The notes: generated from the sequence alone by a model not told the origin. A stretch of 64,000 nucleotides of DNA from Streptomyces sp. SA15 (GCF_002291145.1 NZ_NTGE01000114.1:23519-87518), one strand, 5' to 3'; positions 1 through 8,574 are shown, numbered from the stretch's first letter. Numbers and translations: made by a program.

Positions 1-730
1 CTGGCTGGCCCTGGGCGCGGCCGCGATCGGCTCCGGCATATGGACCATGCATTTCATCGCGATGATGGGCTTCACGGTCGAGCAGTCGCCGATCCACTAC
101 GACAGGGCGATGACGTTCGCGAGCCTGGGCGTGGCCATCGTCATGGTGGGCATCGGGATCTTCATCGTGGGCTACAAGGGCGCGACCGGAGCGCCCCTCA
201 TGACCGGAGGAGCCATCACCGGCCTGGGCATCGCCTCTATGCACTACCTGGGCATGGCCGGCATGCGCCTCAACGGAAACCTGGAGTACAACACGCTCAC
301 CGTCGCCGCCTCCGTGGTCATAGCCGTCGTCGCCGCCACCACCGCCCTGTGGGCGGCCGGACAGGTCCGGGGGTTCCTGTGGAGCGTGGGCGCGAGTCTC
401 GTCATGGGGCTCGCCGTCAGCGGCATGCACTACACGGGCATGGCGGCCCTCAGGGTCCACCTCCATGGCACGGCGGCCCCCACCGCGGGCGACTCGCCCG
501 CCTCCCTGCTGGCACCCCTGATGATCGGCCCGCTCGCCTTCCTGCTCCTCGCGGCCGTGGTCGTGATGTTCGATCCGCTGATGGTCATGGGCAAGCCCGT
601 CTGGACACCCGTCGAGAACAAGCCGGGCGTACCCGCGCGCGAACTGGTCACTCACTCTCCCGCCCGCCGCCCCTCGTTCCGCGCCCGCCGGCCCTCGGGC
701 CACCGCGACCGCACGCCGCAGAACCGCTGA
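1..730 (+). CDS. MHYT-domain integral membrane sensor protein (5' end outside window)
   Basis: The frame is open from base 2 and ends at TGA 728-730, so the N-terminus is missing. The visible part is strongly hydrophobic with several membrane segments. It carries repeated Met-His-aromatic motifs typical of the MHYT family: MHFIAM, MHYLGM and MHYTGM. In that family, conserved Met/His residues near the outer membrane face are proposed to bind a metal such as copper and to sense O2, CO or NO. The C-terminal tail of about 45 residues is Arg/Pro-rich and cytoplasmic-looking, with no GGDEF or EAL domain. It therefore resembles the stand-alone streptomycete MHYT proteins rather than the cyclic-di-GMP enzymes. 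The ligand and output are unknown. Confidence 0.85.
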   Translation, partial: WLALGAAAIGSGIWTMHFIAMMGFTVEQSPIHYDRAMTFASLGVAIVMVGIGIFIVGYKGATGAPLMTGGAITGLGIASMHYLGMAGMRLNGNLEYNTLTVAASVVIAVVAATTALWAAGQVRGFLWSVGASLVMGLAVSGMHYTGMAALRVHLHGTAAPTAGDSPASLLAPLMIGPLAFLLLAAVVVMFDPLMVMGKPVWTPVENKPGVPARELVTHSPARRPSFRARRPSGHRDRTPQNR

Positions 731-793
731 TCCGCCGCCGGCACCCGGGAGCACCTGGCGGTCTCGCCGGGCAAAGCCGCTGTTCGGGCCGGG

Positions 794-816
794 TTGTCAG
801 TGGGGGGTCGTACGGT
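794..816 (+). promoter_or_regulatory. RecA-independent DNA-damage promoter motif of uvrB
   Basis: TTGTCAGTG (794-802), an 8-nt spacer, then TACGGT (811-816). This matches exactly the actinobacterial RecA-NDp/PafBC promoter consensus TTGTCRGTG-N8-TAnnnT. The -10 element ends only 7 nt before the uvrB ATG at 824, so the transcript should begin at or next to the start codon. Regulation is inferred from the motif. Confidence 0.8.
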
Positions 817-823
817 GGATGGC

Positions 824-2968
824 ATGCGGCCCGTTTCCCACATCGAACGCACGGTGGCGCCTTTCGAGGTCGTCAGCCCGTACCAGCCCAGCGGCGACCA
901 GCCGGCGGCCATCGCCGACCTCGCCCGGCGCATCGAGGCCGGTGAGAAGGACGTCGTCCTGCTCGGCGCGACCGGCACCGGCAAGTCCGCCACCACCGCG
1001 TGGATGATCGAGAAGCTCCAGCGCCCCACGCTGGTGATGGCGCCGAACAAGACCCTGGCCGCCCAGCTGGCGAACGAGTTCCGCGAGCTGCTGCCGAACA
1101 ACGCCGTCGAGTACTTCGTCTCGTACTACGACTACTACCAGCCCGAGGCGTACGTCCCTCAGTCGGACACCTACATCGAGAAGGACTCCTCGATCAACGA
1201 GGAGGTCGAGCGGCTGCGCCACTCCGCGACCAACTCGCTGCTCACCCGCCGCGACGTCGTGGTGGTCGCCTCGGTCTCCTGCATCTACGGCCTCGGTACG
1301 CCGCAGGAGTACGTGGACCGGATGGTCCCCCTCAGGGTCGGCGAGGAGTTCGACCGCGACGAGCTCCTGCGCCGCTTCGTGGACATCCAGTACACGCGCA
1401 ACGACCTGGCCTTCTCCCGCGGCACCTTCCGCGTGCGCGGCGACACCATCGAGATCTTCCCGGTCTACGAGGAGCTCGCCGTCCGCATCGAGATGTTCGG
1501 CGACGAGATCGAGGCCCTGTCCACCCTCCACCCGCTCACCGGCGAGATCATCAGCGACGACCAGCAGCTGTACGTCTTCCCGGCCTCCCACTACGTGGCG
1601 GGTCCCGAGCGCCTGGAGCGGGCCGTCAACGACATCGAGAAGGAGCTCGGGGAGCGCTTGGCCGAGCTGGAGAAGCAGGGCAAGCTCCTGGAGGCCCAGC
1701 GCCTCAGGATGCGCACGACGTACGACCTCGAGATGCTCCGCCAGATCGGCAGCTGCTCCGGCGTGGAGAACTACTCGATGCATTTCGACGGCCGCTCGCC
1801 CGGGTCCCCGCCCAACACCCTGCTCGACTACTTCCCGGACGACTTCCTGCTCGTCATCGACGAGTCGCACGTCACCGTCCCGCAGATCGGCGCCATGTAC
1901 GAGGGCGACGCCTCCCGCAAGCGCACGCTCGTCGACCACGGCTTCCGCCTGCCTTCCGCCCTCGACAACCGCCCCCTGAAGTGGGAAGAGTTCCATGAGC
2001 GCATCGGTCAGACCGTCTACCTGTCGGCGACCCCCGGCAAGTACGAGCTCTCCCGCGGGAACGGCGTCGTCGAGCAGATCATCCGGCCCACCGGCCTCGT
2101 CGACCCCGAAGTCGTCGTCAAGCCCACCGAGGGCCAGATCGACGACCTGGTGCACGAGATCCGGGTGCGCACCGAGAAGGACGAGCGTGTCCTGGTCACC
2201 ACGCTCACCAAGAAGATGGCCGAGGACCTCACCGACTACTTCCTGGAGCTCGGCATCCAGGTGCGCTACCTGCACAGCGACGTCGACACCCTGCGCCGCG
2301 TGGAGCTGCTGCGCGAGCTGCGCTCCGGCGAGTTCGACGTCCTGGTCGGCATCAACCTCCTGCGCGAGGGCCTCGACCTGCCCGAGGTGTCCCTGGTGGC
2401 GATCCTGGACGCCGACAAGGAGGGATTCCTGCGCTCGGGCACCTCCCTGATCCAGACCATCGGCCGCGCGGCGCGCAACGTCTCCGGCCAGGTCCACATG
2501 TACGCCGACAAGATCACCCCGGCGATGGAGAAGGCCATCGAGGAGACCAACCGCCGCCGGGAGAAGCAGGTCGCGTACAACAAGGAGAGGGGCCTCGACC
2601 CCCAGCCGCTGCGCAAGAAGATCAACGACATCGTCGCGCAGATCGCCCGCGAGGACATCGACACCGAGCAACTCCTCGGCTCCGGCTACCGCAAGGCGAA
2701 GGACGGCAAGGGCGCCAAGGCCCCCGTGCCGGCCCTCGGCGGCAAGGCGGCGGGAGGCGCCAAGGCCGGCAAGGGCAAGGCCAAGGCCAAGGAGACGGTC
2801 CCGACCGACCGCCCGGCCGCCGAGCTCGCGGAGCAGATCGAGGAGATGACCGAGCGCATGCGCGCCGCCGCCGCCGACCTCCAGTTCGAGATCGCCGCCC
2901 GGCTGCGCGACGAGGTCTCCGAGATGAAGAAGGAACTGCGCCAGATGAAGGAGGCCGGCCTGGCCTGA
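824..2968 (+). CDS. uvrB: Excinuclease ABC subunit B (UvrB)
   Basis: UvrB is the damage-verifying helicase of nucleotide excision repair. It is loaded by UvrA and recruits UvrC. The 714-aa product has Walker A GATGTGKS at residues 48-55, the DNA-clamping beta-hairpin region with YDYYQPEAYVP near residue 103, the helicase box VIDESH near residue 345, and a C-terminal UVR motif (region rich in AARLRDEVSEMKKE). Before the UVR motif lies a Lys/Ala/Gly-rich, low-complexity linker of about 40 residues. I chose ATG 824 because an in-frame TTG at 794 falls inside the -35 element of the damage promoter. No good ribosome-binding site precedes 824, which fits a leaderless mRNA. Family length is usual for actinobacteria. 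Confidence 0.97.
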   Translation: MRPVSHIERTVAPFEVVSPYQPSGDQPAAIADLARRIEAGEKDVVLLGATGTGKSATTAWMIEKLQRPTLVMAPNKTLAAQLANEFRELLPNNAVEYFVSYYDYYQPEAYVPQSDTYIEKDSSINEEVERLRHSATNSLLTRRDVVVVASVSCIYGLGTPQEYVDRMVPLRVGEEFDRDELLRRFVDIQYTRNDLAFSRGTFRVRGDTIEIFPVYEELAVRIEMFGDEIEALSTLHPLTGEIISDDQQLYVFPASHYVAGPERLERAVNDIEKELGERLAELEKQGKLLEAQRLRMRTTYDLEMLRQIGSCSGVENYSMHFDGRSPGSPPNTLLDYFPDDFLLVIDESHVTVPQIGAMYEGDASRKRTLVDHGFRLPSALDNRPLKWEEFHERIGQTVYLSATPGKYELSRGNGVVEQIIRPTGLVDPEVVVKPTEGQIDDLVHEIRVRTEKDERVLVTTLTKKMAEDLTDYFLELGIQVRYLHSDVDTLRRVELLRELRSGEFDVLVGINLLREGLDLPEVSLVAILDADKEGFLRSGTSLIQTIGRAARNVSGQVHMYADKITPAMEKAIEETNRRREKQVAYNKERGLDPQPLRKKINDIVAQIAREDIDTEQLLGSGYRKAKDGKGAKAPVPALGGKAAGGAKAGKGKAKAKETVPTDRPAAELAEQIEEMTERMRAAAADLQFEIAARLRDEVSEMKKELRQMKEAGLA

Positions 2969-2977
2969 CGGCCCGCA

Positions 2978-3009
2978 CGGGTGCCGGTCCCGGCCCGGAC
3001 CGGCGCCCG
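2978..3009 (+). terminator. Hairpin terminator after uvrB
   Basis: A 13-bp stem (2978-2990 with 2997-3009, one G-U pair) and a 6-nt loop begin 9 nt after the uvrB stop. There is no U-tract, as is common for streptomycete terminators. It separates uvrB from the terD transcription unit. Confidence 0.65.
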
Positions 3010-3084
3010 CCGGAGCGTCCCCGCGGCTCACCGCGTACGCACTGTGTTGCAAGACCGACACAAAGTGCGGACATGGGTACGGCA

Positions 3085-3107
3085 CTGTCAGTGGCCCTGC
3101 GTAGGGT
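3085..3107 (+). promoter_or_regulatory. RecA-independent DNA-damage promoter motif upstream of terD
   Basis: CTGTCAGTG (3085-3093), an 8-nt spacer and TAGGGT (3102-3107). This differs from the TTGTCRGTG-N8-TAnnnT consensus only at the first base. The predicted transcription start is near 3114, giving a leader of about 50 nt for the TerD gene at 3163. DNA-damage control of this gene is an inference. Confidence 0.65.
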
Positions 3108-3162
3108 TCAGGGCATCCGCGGATCCCGCGGCAACAGGGGAAACACGAAAGGGGACCAGCGC

Positions 3163-3774
3163 GTGGTGGACGTATCCAAGGGCGGCACGCCCGGCGGTGG
3201 CGTCAATCTGACCAAGGGTCAGGCCATCAGCCTGCAGAAGAAGGACGGCGGCAGCCTGACCGCCGTGCGCATGGGTCTCGGCTGGCAGGCGGCTCCCCGG
3301 CGCGGGCTGTTCGGCACGCGCACCCGGGAGATCGACCTCGACGCCTCCGCCGTCCTGTTCGCGGACAAGCAGCCGGTCGACGTCGTGTTCTTCCGGCACC
3401 TGGTGAGCGACGACGGCTCGGTGCGCCACACCGGCGACAACCTCGTCGGGGGTGTCGGCCAGGGCGGCGACGACGAGGCGATCCTCGTCGACCTGTCGCG
3501 CGTGCCGGTCCACATCGACCAGATCGTCTTCACCGTGAACTCCTTCACGGGACAGACCTTCCAGGAGGTGCAGAACGCGTTCTGCCGCCTGGTCGACGAG
3601 ACCAACGGCCAGGAACTCGCCCGCTACACGCTCGCGGGCGGCGGCGCCTACACGGCCCAGATCATGGCCAAGGTGCACCGCACGGGCCCGGGCTGGACGA
3701 TGACGGCCCTCGGCACGCCGACCAACGGCCGCACCTTCCAGGACCTGATGCCGGCGATCCTGCCGCACCTGTAG
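3163..3774 (+). CDS. TerD-family stress protein
   Basis: The 203-aa protein is of the TerD (tellurium resistance/CABP) family. These are cytoplasmic calcium-binding beta-sandwich proteins linked to tellurite, phage and oxidative or DNA-damage tolerance. Family features visible are the N-terminal GGVNLTKGQAISL stretch, an internal LDASAVLF, a DDGSVRHTGDN segment with acidic Ca-ligand residues, and the C-terminal TMTALGTPTNGRTFQDL region. The GTG at 3163 is preceded by an A/G-rich ribosome site at 3148-3154, and a second GTG follows directly at 3166. It is followed by a second TerD gene 56 nt downstream and a TerC gene beyond. Its individual role is not known. Confidence 0.9.
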   Translation: MVDVSKGGTPGGGVNLTKGQAISLQKKDGGSLTAVRMGLGWQAAPRRGLFGTRTREIDLDASAVLFADKQPVDVVFFRHLVSDDGSVRHTGDNLVGGVGQGGDDEAILVDLSRVPVHIDQIVFTVNSFTGQTFQEVQNAFCRLVDETNGQELARYTLAGGGAYTAQIMAKVHRTGPGWTMTALGTPTNGRTFQDLMPAILPHL

Positions 3775-3830
3775 GCCGGCACGGCGATCGGCCCACGACA
3801 CGACACAACGACACAGGGGGACGAAGGGCG

Positions 3831-5903
3831 ATGACGGCCGAGCTGGTGCGGGGGCAGAACCACCCGCTCTCCCAGGCCCGTCTCGAGATCCGGGTCTCGG
3901 CCGGCACATCGGTCGTGGCCGGAGCCACGCTCGGCGACGAGCAGGGCACGGTGCACGGCATCGAGTGGGTGGCCCACCCGGGCACACCCACCCTGCCGGG
4001 GCTCGAGGTCTCCCGGCAGGCGGCCGCCGACCATCGCCTCGCGGTCGACCTCGGCGCCATGCCCGAGGCCGTGCAGCGGATCAGCGTGCTGCTCGCCCTG
4101 CCCGCGGCGGGCGGGGGAGGACCGGTGAGCTTCGGTGCCGTAGCCGCCCCGTTCGTCGCGGTCACCGGCCTGGACGGCACCGAGGTCGCCAGCTACACGA
4201 TCACCGGCCTGGACGCCGAGTCGGCCGTCGTCGCCCTGGAGCTGTACCGCCGCCAGGGCGCCTGGAAGGTGCGCGCCGTCGGCCAGGGATATGCGGGCGG
4301 CCTCGCCGAGCTCCTCACCGACCAGGGCCTGCCACAGGCCCACCAGCTCGCCGGGGGTATCAACGAGGCGGTGGCGCAGGGCTTGGCCCGCTCGGTCCCG
4401 GCACCCCCGCCGCGTACGACGTCCGGCGACCGCTCCCGACAGGCGGCCGCACCGGCAGGCGGCCCCGACCCAGCCCGCCCCACGACCCAGGGCGCTTCCG
4501 GCCCCGTACCGACGCAGCCGACGTCTCCGTACGGTCCCCAGGCACCCGGCGCACCACCGCAGCCCACGTCTCCGTACGCCACGCAGGGCACCCCGGCCGC
4601 TGACCCACCGCAGCCCGGACACCCCCAAGGGCCCGCGCCCACAGGCCCCTCCGCCGCCCCCCAGCCGTCCATGCCGCCCGCCGGGGGCCCGATCGACTAC
4701 AGCCACCCCCGCCGACAGAACGCGGCCCCGCCGCCCCCGCCGGCCGCACCTCCGGCCCAGCCCGGGCAGCCCGCGCGGCCGGTCGCCGGTGACGCGACCG
4801 GCTGGTCCATGGACGAGCGGCTCTACAACCAGGTATGGGGCATGTTCGAGGACCTGGCCCGCACCATGGCCGCGTATCGCAGCGCCGTCGACTTCGCCGA
4901 CTCGCGCATGGAGAAGGAACTCGACCAGGTCCTGTCCGACCCGCGCAGCCGGATCGGCGGACAGGGCGACGCCGCGCGCGAGGCGGCCCGCGCCAAGTAC
5001 ACCCAGCTCGTCGACCAGGCCCGCGAGGCCCTCGACCGGGACCTCACCCAGCTCACCGCGGAATCCGAGGTCGTCGAGCCCGCGCTGCCGCCGGCCTACG
5101 CAGGCTGGGACAGCCCCGTGTGGCACGGCTACCGCGTGCCCACGGACAACCCCATGGCGCTGCGCCTGGGCGACCTCCACCTGCCCGAGTGCGCCCAGCT
5201 GCGGATACCGCTGCTGGTCCGCCTGCCGCTGGAACGCGGGCTGTGGATCGACAGCGGACGTGCCGGATCGCTGGACGGCTCGTTCACCGACGCCCACGAC
5301 CTGCGGCGGCTCGCGATGGAGACAGCGGTGGGGCACGCGGCCCGGCTGCTCGCCGTCCATCCGGCGGGCGAGTTCACCGTGCACGTCATCGACCCCGCCG
5401 GTTCAGGAGCGCAGGCGCTCGTACCTCTGGTGCGGACCGGCGTCCTCGCGGCCCCGCCCGCGGTCGGCGCGGCGGGGGTGACGGACGTCCTCGGCCGCCT
5501 CACCGAGCGCGTCGACCTGGTGCAGATGGCCGTGCGCGCCGGTGCGGCCGACTCGCTCCCGCCCGGCCTCGACACCTCCGAGCAGTTGCTGATCGTCAAC
5601 GACTTCCCGCACGGCTTCGACGACCGTGCCGTGAACCAACTGCGCTACCTCGCCGACGAGGGCCCGGCCGTCGGCGTCCACCTGATGATGGTCGCGGACC
5701 GCGAGGAGGCGGCCGGCTACGGCCCGTTGCTCGACCCGTTGTGGCGTTCGTTCCTGCGACTGACCCCGGTGCCCGACGACCACCTCGCCGACCCCTGGGT
5801 CGGGCATGCCTGGACGTACGAGCCGTCGCTCGTGCCGGCCGGCAGTCAGGTGCTCCAACATGTGCTCACCGAGGTCGCTGCTGCCCGTACCAAGCGCACG
5901 TAA
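3831..5903 (+). CDS. TerD-domain fusion protein with proline-rich linker and FtsK/EccC-like C-terminal module
   Basis: A 690-aa protein in three parts. Residues 1-175 form a TerD-like domain. Residues of about 190-320 are a low-complexity linker rich in Pro, Ala, Gln and Gly with repeated PQPTSPY-type units. The rest begins with a helical, charged stretch (DERLYNQVWGMFEDLARTM). It continues into a region resembling the core of FtsK/EccC-type P-loop ATPases: a LRIPLLVRLP strand, GRAGSLDGS where a Walker A loop would lie but without its lysine, HVIDPAG, and a Walker-B-like strand LLIVNDF followed by GVHLMMVAD. The FtsK resemblance is my inference from strand order; ATPase activity looks lost. 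It is probably co-transcribed with the shorter TerD gene upstream. Confidence 0.8.
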   Translation: MTAELVRGQNHPLSQARLEIRVSAGTSVVAGATLGDEQGTVHGIEWVAHPGTPTLPGLEVSRQAAADHRLAVDLGAMPEAVQRISVLLALPAAGGGGPVSFGAVAAPFVAVTGLDGTEVASYTITGLDAESAVVALELYRRQGAWKVRAVGQGYAGGLAELLTDQGLPQAHQLAGGINEAVAQGLARSVPAPPPRTTSGDRSRQAAAPAGGPDPARPTTQGASGPVPTQPTSPYGPQAPGAPPQPTSPYATQGTPAADPPQPGHPQGPAPTGPSAAPQPSMPPAGGPIDYSHPRRQNAAPPPPPAAPPAQPGQPARPVAGDATGWSMDERLYNQVWGMFEDLARTMAAYRSAVDFADSRMEKELDQVLSDPRSRIGGQGDAAREAARAKYTQLVDQAREALDRDLTQLTAESEVVEPALPPAYAGWDSPVWHGYRVPTDNPMALRLGDLHLPECAQLRIPLLVRLPLERGLWIDSGRAGSLDGSFTDAHDLRRLAMETAVGHAARLLAVHPAGEFTVHVIDPAGSGAQALVPLVRTGVLAAPPAVGAAGVTDVLGRLTERVDLVQMAVRAGAADSLPPGLDTSEQLLIVNDFPHGFDDRAVNQLRYLADEGPAVGVHLMMVADREEAAGYGPLLDPLWRSFLRLTPVPDDHLADPWVGHAWTYEPSLVPAGSQVLQHVLTEVAAARTKRT

Positions 5904-5980
5904 AGCGAGCTGACCAGGTAATTTGACCTCTCTTTTGCCAACTGCTTTACCTTTCCTTGGTGATTGGGGTACCGTCTTCC

Positions 5981-6125
5981 TCACGGAGGGGAGTACTCCC
6001 TGTCGACTGCGGCGTACCCGTCAATACGGATCAGGCCAGATCCCGGGGCGTCGGCCCATCTTGGGTGGAAGAGACCTCCGGTAGCGACGACGCTGACATT
6101 TGCCGTTACGACTGCCGGAGGCGCA
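5981..6125 (+). promoter_or_regulatory. Manganese riboswitch (yybP-ykoY motif) controlling terC
   Basis: The hallmark loop GGGGAGTA is at 5988-5995. P1 pairs CGGAGG (5984-5989) with CCTCCG (6075-6080), and AGAGACC precedes the 3' P1 strand as in known yybP-ykoY aptamers. The 3' P1 strand can instead join a perfect 10-bp hairpin (6075-6084 with 6112-6121) that buries GGAGG (6117-6121), the ribosome site 4 nt before the GTG at 6126. This predicts a translational ON switch: Mn2+ stabilises P1 and frees the ribosome site. The pairings are read directly; the ligand is inferred from the family. Confidence 0.88.
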
Positions 6126-7124
6126 GTGGATGTTTCCCTGACCCTGTGGGTCCTGACGATCGTGGGCCTCGCCGCCCTGATCGCTGTCGACTTCTTCATC
6201 GGCCGCAAGCCGCATGACGTATCCATCAAGGAAGCCGGAATCTGGACGGTCGTCTGGATCGTCCTGGCCGTACTCTTCGGGCTCGGCCTGCTCGTCTTCG
6301 GCGGCGGTCAGCCGGCCGGCGAGTTCTTCGCGGGCTTCATCACCGAGAAGTCGCTGAGTGTCGACAACCTCTTCGTCTTCGTCCTGATCATGGCGAAGTT
6401 CGCGGTTCCCTCGCAGTACCAGCAGCGGGTGCTCCTCATCGGCGTCCTCATAGCCCTGGTCCTGCGGGCCATCTTCATCGCCGCCGGCGCGGCGATCCTC
6501 GCCAGCTTCTCGTGGGTGTTCTACCTCTTCGGCGCCTTCCTGATCTGGACCGCCTGGAAGCTCATCCAGGAGGCCCGGGCCGACCAGGAGGACGAGGAGT
6601 ACGAGGAGAACAAGCTGCTCAAGGCCGCCGAGCGTCGCTTCGGCGTCGCCGACCGCTACCACGGCACCAAGCTGTGGATCCAGGAGAACGGCAAGCGGGT
6701 CATGACCCCGATGCTGGTCGTGATGCTCGCGATCGGCACCACGGACGTCCTCTTCGCGCTCGACTCGATCCCCGCGATCTTCGGCCTGACGCAGGACCCG
6801 TACATCGTCTTCACGGCCAACGCGTTCGCGCTGATGGGCCTCAGGCAGCTGTACTTCCTGATCGGCGGACTGCTCAAGAAGCTGGTCCACCTCAGCTACG
6901 GCCTGTCGATCATCCTCGGCTTCATCGGCGTCAAGCTGGTCCTGCACGCGCTGCACGAGTCCGGTGTCCACGTCCCGGAGATCAGCATCCCGGTCTCCCT
7001 CGGCGTGATCTGCGCGGTTCTGATCGTCACTACGATCACCAGCCTCAGGGCCTCCAAGAAGCAGGCGGCGGCCGAGGCGGAAGCGCAGACCGAAGGCGCT
7101 CCGAAGGACAGCATCGAGGCCTGA
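6126..7124 (+). CDS. TerC-family integral membrane protein, probable manganese exporter
   Basis: The 332-aa polytopic membrane protein has about nine hydrophobic segments and the TerC signature acidic residues in membrane helices: an early VDFFIG, EKSLSVDNLFVF, and TTDVLFALDSIPA. TerC relatives export Mn2+ or metallate secreted proteins, and many are controlled by the yybP-ykoY riboswitch, as this one appears to be. The GTG at 6126 follows GGAGG at 6117-6121. The frame is open further upstream, but that region is the riboswitch, so the longer starts were rejected. The C-terminus is a short Ala/Glu-rich tail. It ends at a strong convergent terminator. Confidence 0.92.
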   Translation: MDVSLTLWVLTIVGLAALIAVDFFIGRKPHDVSIKEAGIWTVVWIVLAVLFGLGLLVFGGGQPAGEFFAGFITEKSLSVDNLFVFVLIMAKFAVPSQYQQRVLLIGVLIALVLRAIFIAAGAAILASFSWVFYLFGAFLIWTAWKLIQEARADQEDEEYEENKLLKAAERRFGVADRYHGTKLWIQENGKRVMTPMLVVMLAIGTTDVLFALDSIPAIFGLTQDPYIVFTANAFALMGLRQLYFLIGGLLKKLVHLSYGLSIILGFIGVKLVLHALHESGVHVPEISIPVSLGVICAVLIVTTITSLRASKKQAAAEAEAQTEGAPKDSIEA

Positions 7125-7138
7125 CCACCTCGGACGTA

Positions 7139-7170
7139 GGAGAACCACCCCCGGGAGGGGGTGGTTCTCC
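7139..7170. terminator. Bidirectional terminator between terC and the MHS transporter
   Basis: A perfect 14-bp stem (7139-7152 with 7157-7170) and a 4-nt loop lie between converging genes. It can terminate transcription from both sides. Confidence 0.85.
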
Positions 7171-7209
7171 GTACGCCATCTGCGACGACCACTTCAGCAG
7201 CCGGCGCGA

Positions 7210-8514
7210 TCAATCCATGGCCGGCTTCGCCGCCACCACCGGCACCGGCCGCGTCTCCGGCAGCAGCGCGAAACACCCCAGGCTGAGCAGCGCGACCCCG
7301 GTCAGATACGCCCCCACGCCCCACGGCACCCGACCGCCCTGCTCGACGAGAGCCGTCGCCACGATCGGCGTGAGCGCGCCCCCGAGGACCCCGCCGAGGT
7401 TGTAGCCGACCGCGGCGCCCGTGCAGCGCACCCGCGGCTCGTACAGCTCCGGCAGATACGCGGCGATGACCGCGAACATCGTGATGAACGCCAGCATCGC
7501 GCCCAGGAAGCCGAGGAACATCAGCAGCGGCTCCCCCGTCGCGAGAAGCGCGACCATCGGGAACATCCACAGGGCGGCCGCCGCACACCCGGCCAGACAC
7601 AGGGGCCGCCGCCCCCAGCGGTCGCCGAACAGCGCCGCCACGGGCGTCAGCAAGCCTTTCACCAGTACCGCGGCCATGATGCAGGTCAGCATGACGGTAC
7701 GGCTCACCCCGAGCCGCTCCGTCGCGTACGCCAGGGACCAGGTCGTCACGGCGTAGAAGATCGCGTACCCGACCGAGAGCGCCCCGGCCGTCAGCAGCAC
7801 GAGCCGCCAGTGGTCGCGCACGACCTCGGCGAGCGGCACGCGCGCGTGGTCGTCGATTTCGAGAAACCGGGGACTCTCCGCGAGCGACGACCGCAGCCAC
7901 AGTCCGCCCACCGCCAGGACCCCCGCCGCCCAGAACGGCACCCGCCATCCCCACTGGGTGAACTGCTCGTCGGACAGCGTCGCCGCCAGTCCCAGCACCA
8001 CACCGTTGGCGAGCAGGAAGCCCAGCGCGGGCCCCACCTGCGGGAAGCTGGACCAGAGGCCGCGCCGTTCGGCGGGCGCGTGCTCCACGGTCAGCAGCAC
8101 GGCCCCGCCCCATTCCCCGCCGAGCCCGAGCCCCTGCAGGAAACGCAGCACCAGAAGCAGCACGGGAGCGGCCACGCCGATCGTCTCGTACGTGGGTACA
8201 CAGCCGACCGCGACCGTGGAGGCGCCGGTCAGCAGCAGCGAGGCGACCAGGACCGGCCGGCGCCCGTGCCGGTCCCCGATGTGCCCGAACAGCACCGACC
8301 CCAGCGGCCGCGCGACGAAGCCCACGCCGAACGTGCCGAAGGCGGCCAGTGTCCCCGCGACCGGCGAGAACGTCGGGAAGAACAGCGGCCCGAGGACCAG
8401 CGCCGCGGCTGTCCCGTAGACGAAGAAGTCGTAGAACTCGATGGCCGTCCCGGCGAGCGAGGCGGCCGCGAGCCGCAGCATGGAGGGTGCCCTTACGGTG
8501 CGTACGTCGTGCAT
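7210..8514 (-). CDS. MFS transporter, metabolite:H+ symporter (MHS) type
   Basis: The 434-aa protein has about 12 membrane segments. It has the MFS loop motif GDRHGRRPVLVAS between helices 2 and 3 and its repeat GDRWGRRPL in the second half. GLGLGGEWGGAVL is characteristic of the MHS/ProP-ShiA branch, which imports organic acids, osmolytes or shikimate by proton symport. The substrate cannot be deduced. ATG 8514 has only a weak upstream ribosome site, and Met at 8481 is a possible alternative start. It stands alone, convergent with terC, and the next gene (S66 peptidase) lies 60 nt upstream on the same strand. Confidence 0.88.
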   Translation of the reverse strand: MHDVRTVRAPSMLRLAAASLAGTAIEFYDFFVYGTAAALVLGPLFFPTFSPVAGTLAAFGTFGVGFVARPLGSVLFGHIGDRHGRRPVLVASLLLTGASTVAVGCVPTYETIGVAAPVLLLVLRFLQGLGLGGEWGGAVLLTVEHAPAERRGLWSSFPQVGPALGFLLANGVVLGLAATLSDEQFTQWGWRVPFWAAGVLAVGGLWLRSSLAESPRFLEIDDHARVPLAEVVRDHWRLVLLTAGALSVGYAIFYAVTTWSLAYATERLGVSRTVMLTCIMAAVLVKGLLTPVAALFGDRWGRRPLCLAGCAAAALWMFPMVALLATGEPLLMFLGFLGAMLAFITMFAVIAAYLPELYEPRVRCTGAAVGYNLGGVLGGALTPIVATALVEQGGRVPWGVGAYLTGVALLSLGCFALLPETRPVPVVAAKPAMD

Positions 8515-8574
8515 GCCGCGTCAACTACCCACAGTGATCGCGGGTTACGGGGGCGCGCGGGGTCGCGGCCCGCG

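Noticed and set aside
794..823. TTG 794 as the uvrB start
   Set aside because: It would place the start codon inside the -35 element of the damage promoter, and the conserved protein begins at ATG 824.
797..3085. 762-codon open frame on the minus strand across uvrB
   Set aside because: Shadow frame of high-GC coding DNA: composition is Gly/Leu/Val/Asp-rich without family motifs, and uvrB on the plus strand is certain.
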